Positions 47,231 through 56,992 of a DNA stretch of 64,000 nucleotides are shown here, piece after piece. How positions within the stretch are numbered: position 1 is the stretch's first letter; every line of letters begins with the position of its first letter. The notes beneath the pieces are model-generated. The model was not told where the DNA came from, searched no databases, and was given only the letters and a program-made list of their open reading frames with translations. The stretch spans positions 124,001 through 188,000 of the forward strand of contig JADLSH010000114.1 of the NCBI GenBank assembly GCA_016169945.1. Reading direction: 5' to 3'. Source of the DNA: Trachythela sp. YZ-2020. Lineage: Eukaryota; Cnidaria; Anthozoa; Malacalcyonacea; Clavulariidae. The translations under genes were made by a program, and so were the position numbers.

Positions 47231-48700
47231 CTAGTACAGAGCAAATGCATTTAGCCGTAATAGTACTAGCTTTTCTACAATCATCCTTGCCAGGCTATAA
47301 CGTTTTGTATTACAAATTCATTTTATGTTATTTAACTCATCTTTGCCTTTTTTGCAGCTCCGTTTGCCTTGGCAAGGCCTGCTCTGGGATCTTAACTCGC
47401 CTTAAATCGCCCTAACTCGCCTTAATTCGCGGCTAAAAATTGGCAAAGTTTCTCTTAAATTGCCTAAACTCGCACTAAATCGCCTAAACTCGCCAACCAA
47501 ATTAATGTGCTGAAAATAGTAAATACTATATACAGTGTAAATACCCTTTCCCCAGAAAAGGGGGGGGATGTTCTGGTTGTTTATTTCAGACAAGATTAGG
47601 AAGAGGGCTTATCCGAGAGGGCTTGCTGGAGAGGGGGGGGCTTATCCGAAACACGGGAAGTTACATGCTTATTGATTATAGCCGAAAAACAGTATGCACT
47701 AGTCATTCGAAAACACCGCACCCCCCTATCCGGGGTTGTGTCCTAAATCACTCTAATCCCCCGCTATACGTGGCATTCTTACTAGTCCAAACATTCGGCC
47801 CATATTCCCTGGCTAATCTGCAAATAAATCCCCGCTATTTCCCGGCATGTCCCGGGTAGGGGGGTGCGGGGCGTTCCAATGACTGGTGCATATGTTACAT
47901 ACTATCAAGCATAGGTATATAATATGACATAGGAACCCTTATATTCAAACAGAAAAAGTCAGGATGGTAAGAATCAGTCTGTTTTCAATATTAGCTTTTG
48001 CACAGTTCCTTTCCTATATTATATACAAGTGCTGAATTGCAGTAGTGCACAACATTTAATATTTTATATCAACATATATACCACGGCATGATCCTAATCA
48101 ACGTTTATAGTCAGCCTTGTCCGGCCACATTTTTATGGAAAGGAACTTATAAATTATGTTCTCCACTGAAAATATTGGACATATTTATCCCATGAATTTT
48201 TCATGAATTCAGTTAAATACTTCATGTTAGCCACTGCGAAAGAGGGAGCCTTCTCTCAGGCTATCAAGCGAAAATTTATTATTCAACTCTGGGAAACTTT
48301 ATATAAACTAAATTTTAATATTAGTGAATTTTTGTAAATACTGTACTTTATATATCGAGGGAAATTGAAGTAAACAGTAATCAATGTTGAGTTTTAGTTA
48401 GTAGATAAACACATGGAAATGAAATACTATATTTGCAACGTAAATTCAAGCTTATTTGGTAAGTTTAACACATATGTAAATTCGTTTGAATAACTATAAT
48501 GTATTGCCACATTGGAACATGCATTATCACAGTTTTAATATATTCGGTACCCTTGGAATTTCCAAGATATTGAGAAGGCAAGGAAATTCTCAAAATATAG
48601 GATAGCAACCCCATGGGGTGCACCAAAACGTCTCGTTCCTACATTCCAGCGACAACCATGATTTTTCAGATTTCAAATGGACCTTTAACCTTTTAGGTCC
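47231..48700. other. Spacer with low-complexity repeat, no gene seen
   Basis: Contains a degenerate repeat at 47395-47502 built on CTCGCCTTAA / ATCGCCCTAA units, then G- and C-rich homopolymer runs (47558-47640, 47719-47870). No supported coding sequence. Confidence 0.5.
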
Positions 48701-48704
48701 ACAG

Positions 48705-48938
48705 GCCGCAATGCATCTCGGTAGTTGGGTATTTATTTCATTCTTGTGAAAATGGCGGCCAAGAGTCAATGATTCTGCAGAGAAGCAGAATTCACCGATT
48801 TTTACTTCTTCACGTCTTGCAAATAACGTCTAAAACAACATAAATTTGAGGAGGGAGTTCTTAACGATATTTGTGAAAAAAATGAGCGAAATCGCTGCGG
48901 TGATTGCCGAGAAAATATACTTCATATCGATCGAAGGG
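48705..48938 (+). promoter_or_regulatory. Promoter-like cluster followed by a candidate short first exon
   Basis: 48749-48759 reads AAAATGGCGGC, an exact YY1-type motif. About 30 bp before it, GCAATGCATCTCGGTAGT reads on the reverse strand as ACTAC..GCATTGC, similar to a ZNF143/Staf site. At 48882 an ATG opens 19 codons (MSEIAAVIAEKIYFISIEG) ending at a good donor G|GTGAGC. No following exon was identified before the pogo element, so this remains a candidate. Confidence 0.25.
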
Positions 48939-50099
48939 GTGAGCACATTTCGAGCAAAACATTCTCTTCGCAATGTCTCTCGTCCTGTTATGAGGTGAGT
49001 GTGCCTATTCAAGGTCGTTCAGCAAATTATTTTACTTTGTGACTATTTTAACGAGTTTTTTCTACCCCGATTTCGCATTAGTTGTACTCTAAAACGTCAG
49101 ATCGTGTAGTATTGAGATGTTGAATTTGATACTGTTTGATCTGTTGTTGTCGAAATCAATATGGCCTCTTGGCCTTTAAATTTGGCCGGTTTTGGCGCGA
49201 AAATATCTCGCTCGTAGCTTGAATTCTGGTTTCTTTTAAAAGTTACACACGCAAAAGTTATATTTGCTGGATATCTTCTGTTGCTTTTGGTTTTGCATAT
49301 CCTTTGTAGCTGTTTTGGTTTTTGTCTTCCTAAAACTAGTATCTCCTAAACTTTGTTAGCTAATTTAAGTTGTAAATAATAAAAATATAGTCGATAAAAC
49401 TAACCTTTTCTTCGAGGTTTACATTGTGCTAGCATTAAATTTTATATTTTAATACTGTTAAATTGTATATAGTGGAAGAATTATTTAAATTTACATTGAA
49501 TAATAGATAGAGCTATATCTATTATATAGGAAATATAGCTATATAATATTTAGATTTATCAAATTGATTTTAGAGTTTTTAATAATAATTTAAATAGATT
49601 AATATTGTATATAAAATACTGTAAATCTTCCATTGTACGTCCTCACCGGAGGTTATAACAACACATTCCGTAACTATTTAACACAACTTAAATCAACAAT
49701 CAAATGTCCGCCATTACTGTTCTCGTGCTTTCACTTGTGTGCTTCCACTTTAAGTCCCTAAACCGTATCACAATTTCCGTTTAGCAATTCGAAATAGAAC
49801 AAAACAAAAGTCACCAAATGGGCGAAATGGTTTCCCTGCCTCGGTTTATCAATAATAATATAAACAACATTTAAAATTCAATTGAAGTTTATAAGCCTAT
49901 TTGAGGATTATGAAGACTACTTTGAACGTATCTTTGAACGTATGTTATTTTATTGCGTTCTCGTCAAAATAAGTCATTTTCCAAGCAGACTTGGTGTCGC
50001 TGTCGCTGTGTCTGCAAAACATTCGCAAGCCGTTTCAGTGCTTGCTTGATTCGCAAATTTTCAAAGCATACGTGATGGTCGTTTGCTCTCCACTGTACC
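48939..50099. other. AT-rich spacer before the pogo-like element
   Basis: No gene seen. An AT-rich palindromic cluster lies at 49500-49560. The left terminus of the pogo element should lie here, but I could not find a match to its right-end CGCTTATAAGCGCTTATATG sequence. Confidence 0.45.
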
Positions 50100-50432
50100 A
50101 TGGACAAACGTACTCGCAAGAGTTACTCTCTACATTTTAAGAGAGCTGTATTGAAGAAGTTAGAGGATAATGGAAATAACATATCCCAGACAGCATCTGA
50201 ATTTAGCATCCATCGCAGAAGCATTCAGTTGTGGATCTCGCAAAACTGGCAAAAGGATATATTGAACTGCGCTGCAGCAAACCGAGATCTTAACACACGT
50301 GCAAGGAAACGCTTTCGACTCGGTACATCGCTGTATCTGTTGCTAGATGCAGCTCTTGTTGACTTTGTGAAATAGAAACTAGAAGAGCGGCTTGCAGTAA
50401 CAGGAAATGTGATAAGACGTAAAGCAAAGGCT

Positions 50433-52826
50433 GTTTTTAATTCAATTCAATTCAATTCAATTCAAAAGTCTTTTTATTAGGTCAAAAGATAAAAATACAT
50501 ATCTTATGTTACAAGTAAATATTAAGAATACATTAGTAAAGTTTACATAATATGAATAGGTTATAGTTAAAAATTAATCTATTTGCAAACGACAATTTAA
50601 AACGTTCCGTGTTCACTCTTGGATACTGACTAAACTCTGTCCTCAGAGAGTAGCTTGTGGATTTTTTTCTTGGTATCAAGTCGACTATGGCACTCTTCTG
50701 ATTTACAGAAGCCTTAAATATATTTCTGTCGTGTATTTCTAAAAGATATCTAATATTTACAGGTTCTGATATATACTTTCGCTTAAAACATCTGTCAAGA
50801 AACCGTTGTAGAGTACTGAGTTCGGCTGGAGAAGAACCGTAAACGGACAGGCCAAACGTTATAGTAGATATTACTAAGGTCTTCAATAGATAATCTATCT
50901 CACATTGGCTATAGCCTTCTGCCCTGAGTGTTCGTATAACGTACAAGCATTTGTTTGCTTTGACCAATTTACCTCGCACATGACTGGTAAACTTGAGATT
51001 GTCTTGAAAAGTAATGCCTAAAATGGGAAGTTCCTTGCATTGGGGTATATTATAAACATTGTCGAGTTGATCATTATATCCCTTCTTCCGGATGATAAGC
51101 TCTTTACATTTACCAGGGTTACAAGTCATAAAATTATCGTCAGACCAGCAGTGTGGATTATAACGATTTCGCTCGGGTCTGACAAATGTCCGATCAACTA
51201 GACAGTTGATCGGACATTGGCTAAGAATGGTCGGCCATTGTTTCACCACGTGCGAGCAATTGGCACGAAATCTGAAAGGCCTGGGCTCGATAATTTAATT
51301 ATACGTAAAATATTCAAAATGGCGACCTCTACGTAAGAAAGCCTGCTCTGCAAAAAGAGAAGCCCGAAGTTTTCTCTGTACACCTTTTTCCATCCAAATA
51401 TTTATTGGTTAGTAAGTTTCTGCTTTTTAAAGAGTACAAATCAAATACACCTGTAATATACCCTTAATTTAGAGGATAACTCTGTATTTTATTTGATCGG
51501 TCAAAATGTCCGCGCAGAGTAAAAATCGATCGGCCATTCCGTGTTTCTGTTCGGCGATTAGCCGATCGCCGACCGTTATAATCCACACTGCAGACCAGCT
51601 CAGGAATTGTCCAACTGTATCTGTTGATATATCAGGACCGTCACTCCAAACTGGCACTATTATATTTGAATCGTCCGCATATTTAAAAAGAGCGTTCTCG
51701 CCGTCTATGTCCACCTCTAAATCATTCAGGAAAATATTAAAAAGGTAGGGGCCACTTACGCTCCCCTGTGTTGTACCATTATTAACATCCATCCATTCTC
51801 CACAAAAATCGTTACAAACGACTCTTTGCTTTCTATTCTTTAGAAAATTTAAATACCAACTTATGATATAAGGGTTGAGTGGCACATTTTTTAACTTTTC
51901 CGAGAGGAGTGAATGTTTCACGGAGTCGAAGGCCTTGCTAAAATCCATAGAAAACAGTCTAACTGCTTTGCAGTCCGCTCTATCTAAGAAGCTGAGTACT
52001 TTGTTCTGAATAGTCACCAGAGCGTTTGTACAACTTCCCCCCTGCCTGTACGCAAATTGCGTTGGGGATAAAATTTCCTCAATTGTCGACTTGACCTGAC
52101 TATTATAAACGAGCTTTTCAAAGGTCCTCGCAATTACAGGTGTAATATTTATTCCACGAAAGTCACCATCTTCCTTTGGTAAATCAACCTTTGCAAGAGG
52201 GTTAATATTCGCTCTTTTCCATGAATCTGGCCAAGTATGTGATGAAAGGGACAAATTCCAGACGTTAGTTATAACTTCGGTTAGAATTTCCGCATGATCA
52301 TTCCAAACCCAATAGGGAATATAATCGGGACCTGTTGCTGTCCTCTTTATTCTTTTCAAGACATTCCATACATGCTGTTCCGTGAAGCTAGGAATATCTA
52401 CTTCATCACCAATAATTGAGAGCGTCGGTTCGACATAACTATCATCGTGGCAGAGTTCGCCAAAGTAGCGATTTAATCTTGTAAGTGGTGCATTATCTAA
52501 AGTAACTCTTGATGACGATGCATTTCGCTGAGAAATATCATTCGTCTTTCTCCACCAAGTTCTACTTCCCACCAAGGCCCTAAAATTTCTTCTGTTTAGA
52601 CAAATGACATCAGAAATCCTTTTGTTAATTAAACTAAGTCTATCCTTTTGCGACCGAGCAATTCTGGATTTAGCTTTTAGCAAAGATTTCATTAAAGGAC
52701 TCATCCAGTAAGGATCCCGTGAGGAAATTGAGACTGTTTTTGTGGGCATACATTTATTCATATGATCCATGATCTTACGTTCAAGACAATTCACAGAATT
52801 GTATCCTGACTCAAGTACCACTTTTC
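50433..52826 (-). mobile_element. LINE D: non-LTR retrotransposon inserted in the pogo transposase
   Basis: Minus orientation with the 3' end at the left: a (GAATT)n pentamer tail (50438-50463). RT spans 51599-52821 ([67 protein letters not shown], catalytic [10 protein letters not shown]), is interrupted by a hAT MITE, and continues at 50533-51140 ([50 protein letters not shown]). No endonuclease, so 5'-truncated on insertion. Pogo reads GCTGTTTTT before it and CAAGCATCC after it. Apart from the MITE the frame is open, so it is fairly young. Confidence 0.85.
51149..51590. mobile_element. hAT MITE in LINE D, TSD CAGACCAG
   Basis: 442 bp with inverted ends CAGTGTGGATTATAACG on both sides and perfect 8-bp duplications CAGACCAG at 51141-51148 and 51591-51598. 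Removing the element and one duplication restores the LINE frame as [18 protein letters not shown], a normal RT thumb sequence. The interior has a GTCCGATCAACTAGACAGTT hairpin but no transposase. Confidence 0.9.
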
Positions 52827-53031
52827 AAGCATCCAGGGGGTGGCTGAGGCCTTTCTTAAAACGAAACAACTTTACTTTTCGCCGAGCAACAAGCGTTGGA
52901 CAGAAAATTCCACAAGGTGCACCAGAGCGTTGCGACGATTTTCTGGATGATATGAAAAGTCTCAAGACTTATGACGTTATTATGAACATGGACGAGACGC
53001 CTTGCTATTTCGATATTCCCCGTACGTGTAC

Positions 53032-53386
53032 CAGAGATTATTCTAAGGAAATTTTATCACTGCACAAAAGCGCGAAAAATGATAAAATTTATATAAATTT
53101 AGCGACATTTTAGAAAACGTTCTGACTGCCCTGCATGAGTTCATGTACTCTGATTCTGCAACTCAAAGTTTACCCCATGCATGTCACTAATTATATGCAT
53201 GCACATGAGCCAAAATCACCGCTAATGAGCCCAAATCTGCATTCTGCATATTCTATTTCATGCAAAAATATGATACACATTTTCACATATCGCATTTTAT
53301 CACTGCACATAATCTCATTTATCACTGCACAAACCTCATTTATCACTGCACAAATTGGTTATCGCTGCACCATAGAATAATCCCTG
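53032..53386 (+). mobile_element. hAT MITE in the pogo transposase, TSD ACGTGTAC
   Basis: 355 bp with inverted ends CAGAGATTATTCTAAGG and (reverse complement) CAGGGATTATTCTATGG, flanked by perfect ACGTGTAC at 53024-53031 and 53387-53394. The interior has TTATCACTGCAC repeats. Removing it restores the pogo frame as DIPRTCTFDYKGVKT. A truncated relative lies at 27117-27458 in the opposite orientation. Confidence 0.92.
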
Positions 53387-54399
53387 ACGTGTACCTTCGA
53401 CTATAAAGGTGTTAAAACAGTGAAGATGAAAACAACTGGCAACGAGAAACTGCGTTTCACTGTTGTATTGACTGCGGGCGTTAAAAAAGTGGGAAGCGAG
53501 TTCAGTGCTGTTCGGTTACCGCCAATGTTGATCTTTAAGAATTTAAAAAAACCACCACAGGGCAAATTTCCTCCAGGAATGGCAGTGCTTTGATCGAAAG
53601 GGAGAACTATGAAACAGACCTTTATGGTTAACACGTTCATCCCAAAAATTTGGAAGAGAAGACCCGGCGGGTATTTCAATACTGGAGATCACTACTTCTA
53701 ATGGATTCCGCGACCTGTCATCTTAATGGGGGTATACCAGAGACATTAAGAGCTTGCAACACCGATTGTAAGTATATCGATACAGGAATGGCCCCATTGC
53801 TACAGTTTCTAGACAGTCACATTAATAAACCTTTCAAAGATGGATTGAAGGAAAAGTGGGAGGAATGGATAGACTCTGCGGACCGGGAGTACACCCGTAG
53901 CTGGGAATCGACGCAGAGCATCATACATAATGGTTGCAGAGTGGGTTTTTGATGTTTGGAGAAAGGTGGCGACTGACGACCTCATTCTACGAGGTTTTCG
54001 TCAGTGTGGGTATATCGGCTGGAACGGAGACGTCAGTGTTCCTCATTCGAGACTTCAGACAACAATCCAAAATAGAGCGGTACCTGCTGAAGTTCTTAAA
54101 GACATGAATGCTTATCTTGCCGAAATGAGGATGGAAGACGACGAAGAAAGCGTTCACGAGGACGCCAACGAAGCCGGCCCTGAAGACAGTGGAGGAGAGG
54201 CTACAGGAGATGAAATGGACATCGATGACGATATGGACGACGAGGAAGAATACATCGAAGTTTTGCTGTGAAACTGCAAAACAGGAGACATTGAACAATT
54301 TTGTAACGTTTTTTAAGTTTATTCTTATGTAAAATTTACGCAATTTCTTTTGTTGAATATTAAATATACCGTTTGTTAGAACAAAATTTGTGTGTTAAT

Positions 54400-54565
54400 A
54401 CGTCTTACTTCCGGCTGCCAACGACCTTTTCCGGGAGACCGGAGGTGCGCTTATATGCGGATTTTTATAAGCGCATGCGCTTATGAACGGCGATTTTTAC
54501 TTTAAAAAATTTCGAAAAATCGTGAATATCCGCTTATAAGCGCTTATATGCGGGGTAATAGGGTG
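54400..54565. repeat. Right terminal region of the pogo-like element
   Basis: Three or four copies of GCGCTTATATGCGG / CGCTTATAAGCGCTTATATG in both orientations, ending GCGGGG|TA. The spacing after the transposase stop and the TA at the edge fit a pogo terminus with subterminal binding sites. The matching left terminus was not found. Confidence 0.45.
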
Positions 54566-54579
54566 AGTTTTTTCAAGCT

Positions 54580-55046
54580 GGATTGGCAGAGTTAGTGTAC
54601 CAGGATGTAAACACTGACGATGTCAAAGCATGTTTTAAACCCTGTTTCTCACCTGCAGGCACAGATGAACATGGCAAAGAAACAGAAATTGTGTACAAGT
54701 GGCAACAGTTTCTGAAAAAACCAAAGGTAGTAAATTGAAATCTGATGTCCTTGCTTGCCCAGACTGGAATAATCCTGATGGGGCAGTGGGCATAGATGAT
54801 TCCCCTGTTGTTAAAACACTTTCCCTTAATGATATATTGCAGTTTGGGAGTGGTTCATGATTCCCCAATTTTAAAGGATCTTTAGCATTTGACCACCAGT
54901 GTACTGATGCACATACAGTAAGAGGCTAACTGGTAATACTGTACCTGTGCTTTAACCATTTGTATACCAGTTAATGAGAAGTACACAAAATGTAACACAG
55001 AAGTGTTTGCCTTAAATGTCATGGAAGATATATTTCAAGATTATGG
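54580..55046 (+). pseudogene. Decayed coding fragment, possibly HECT-like ligase C-terminus
   Basis: In broken frames one reads AELVYQDVNTDDVKACFKPC, then LACPDWNNPD, VVKTLSLNDILQFGSGS, GSLAFDHQCTDAHTVRG and, after shifts, PVNEKYTKCNTEVFALNVME. The order resembles the C-terminal HECT-like region of expanded ubiquitin-ligase-type genes in invertebrates (catalytic-Cys-like CTDAH/NT region). The identification is from memory and weak. Stops and shifts mark it as a remnant. Confidence 0.3.
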
Positions 55047-56161
55047 ACCAACCTCGTACCCAGGCTTTTTCCTCTTGAGGAGAAAAACCCTGGTGAACGC
55101 TGGTCACGTGGCTCCCAGATTTTGGGAGGTAAATTGAAATTGTACGGAGGGAGGGGTGGTTGAGGACCTTGTTGTCTTCCGTGATATTGTTGCGTTTGGA
55201 AAATAGTATCTTGGGGCGATAAATGGAAAATTTGCAGCAAGAAATTGCGATGAAACTGTTTTCATATGTTTTCGTATTTATCATGACATCACGTCCTACA
55301 ATATCATCGAGTGATGAGTTACATTTCAAGTGAGAAGTTGGATCAGATCCATGCAGATTTCAAAACAAAACAAGGCATGTCAAGCGAAAGCAGGCGTCAG
55401 CACGTCGCACGGTATTTTAATATAAATACTATCAATAAAACATATTAGGACATATCTTCTATAAACTGATGATTGTTAACTGTTGAACCTTAATACTTAT
55501 CCTGTCTGGTACTCTAATCTCAAACCAAACAAAATGGATATATTTAATGCTGTGATATGGAATTGCTATAAAATATCGGGAGTCGATCGAGACCCTTTGC
55601 CTTGAATTTATATCGCCTTCGCCTACTGCGTGTAAACAATGCTATCTCGAATTCTCGATGGTTAAAGCTCGTTAAAGACTGTAAAATATCCCGTCTTGGC
55701 ATCGCTGAATCTCAACGATTACAAAGTATGTCGAAGTATAACTCTCTGTTAGCAAACGTACGGTAAAATTATCCGATAAAGGCAAAGTCAACGACTCTTA
55801 CGTGCGTGCGGTACAACTCGAATATTTACGATAAAACATATGTATAAATACTTCATATTTTTAGTATACACCAGGTTTTAAATCCTAAATAGTTTTCATT
55901 GCCGTTCTAGCTTGATCTACTATAATATACAACAGGGATTTAGAATAACAGTTGTAATTGTTAGTATTTTCTAAAAGTATTCATATCACATGTTGCTGTG
56001 TCATTGCATATGGTCTGAGACATCAATGTCCAATGAGCAATTTTACAATATTTTGTGTATATTAACTATGTCATAGACTATGTTTTTATTTTGCTGCACA
56101 ACAGGTGCATGCATGATTAAATGAGAACTCGAATTCTGAAATACTAAATGCTATCTCATAA

Positions 56162-56165
<4 letters not shown>
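55047..56165. other. No gene seen
   Basis: AT-rich spacer. A mobile-element-like CCTCGTACCCAGGCTTTTTC block lies near 55050. No supported gene. Confidence 0.45.

Positions 56166-56199
<34 letters not shown>
56166..56199. repeat. (AT)n microsatellite at the 5' edge of LINE E
   Basis: About 16 AT dinucleotides, directly followed by LINE E coding sequence, so it marks the 5' truncation or a rearrangement point. Confidence 0.9.
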
Positions 56200-56201
<2 letters not shown>

Positions 56202-56894
56202 TCTGTGGGGATTTTAATCTGCCTGATATTGATTGGTCTACTGGCATTGCCTCCTCTTCCGAATCATTGCACAACTACTTTACTAAATTTGTCAAAGACA
56301 ATTACTTGTGGCAGTTGGTTCACTTTCCAACGAGAAACAACAACATTCTTGACTTGATCTTAACAAACATTCCTGACAAAGTACATAATTTACATGGTTA
56401 TGACGACATCATCTCTACCGATCACAAATTGATCGGTTTTGATCTAGATCTAAGGGTCCCCAAGAAACCGGACATTAAACGCACTGTCTACAACTTTAAA
56501 AGAGCAGATTGGTCTAGTCTAAACAACTCACTCCAGAACACCCCTTGGGAGAAGTGTTTTGTACCTAATGATGTGGATACCTCTCTCTCAAATTGGTGTG
56601 ATGTATTTCTGACCGCTGTTAACCAGCACGTGCCTAAATCTAAGACCAGAAATATCCATGATCACCCATGGATTGATAAAGAGCTATTGTCTCTCATTAA
56701 GAGAAAAAACAGGCAAAGACTAAAAGCCAATAGAACGGGTTGTGTTCATGACGCTCAAAAGTTTAAAGATCTTCGAAGCCTAACCAAACAACTTATCTCG
56801 CAAAAAAAGGAGTACGCAATTAAACTCAGAGACTCTGTAACGGAAAACCCAAAACGTTTCTGGTCCTTCGTAAAATCCTCTACGTCAGTCAAAA
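56200..56894 (+). mobile_element. LINE E, left part: endonuclease end and RT linker
   Basis: Frame opens ICGDFNLPDIDW, the endonuclease GDFN motif, then HFPTRNNNILDLILTN, STDHKLIGFDL, HPWIDKELLSLIKRKNRQRL and NPKRFWSFVKSSTSVK. It is cut by the P element after GTCAAAA and resumes in frame at 63513. CR1/L2/Rex-like by motif order. No break in frame here, so it was young when hit. Confidence 0.85.
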
Positions 56895-56958
56895 CACGGT
56901 TAATGGAACTAGATGGTTAGGCTAGCTGGACCACGTGACAAATATGTTATTGTTCATT

Positions 56959-56992
56959 TTTATTTTGGTCACGTGCCGAGGAAAGGGGATGG
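56959..56992. repeat. Left subterminal inverted repeat of the P element
   Basis: TTTTATTTTGGTCACGTGCC and the following GAGGAAAGGGGATGG occur inverted at 63397-63431. It contains a CACGTG palindrome. By position it may be a transposase-binding site and part of the promoter of gene 1. Confidence 0.8.

Larger units (their letters stand above)
50100..54271 (+). pseudogene. Pogo/Tigger-type transposase, split by a LINE and a hAT MITE
   Basis: N-terminus at 50100 (MDKRTRKSYSLHFKRAVLKK, psq/CENP-B-type helix-turn-helix; ISQTASEFSIHRRSIQLWI), in-frame TAG at 50373, then the LINE from about 50433. It resumes at 52827 (QASRGWLRPFLKRNNFTFRR, second DNA-binding half; VGQKIPQGAPERCDDF). DDE domain: first Asp in IMNMDETPCYFD (about 52990), hAT MITE, then YKGVKTVKMKTTGNEKLRFT, a TGA at 53592, frameshift near 53690, second Asp in LLMDSATCH, third in LQFLDSHINKPFKD. 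The acidic tail ends at 54271. It would have been a Tc1/mariner-superfamily transposase; now dead. Confidence 0.85.

Noticed and set aside
55012..55329. Minus-strand ORFs at 55.0-55.3 kb
   Set aside because: They overlap a repeat-like CCTCGTACCCAGGC block and lack motifs or splice context.
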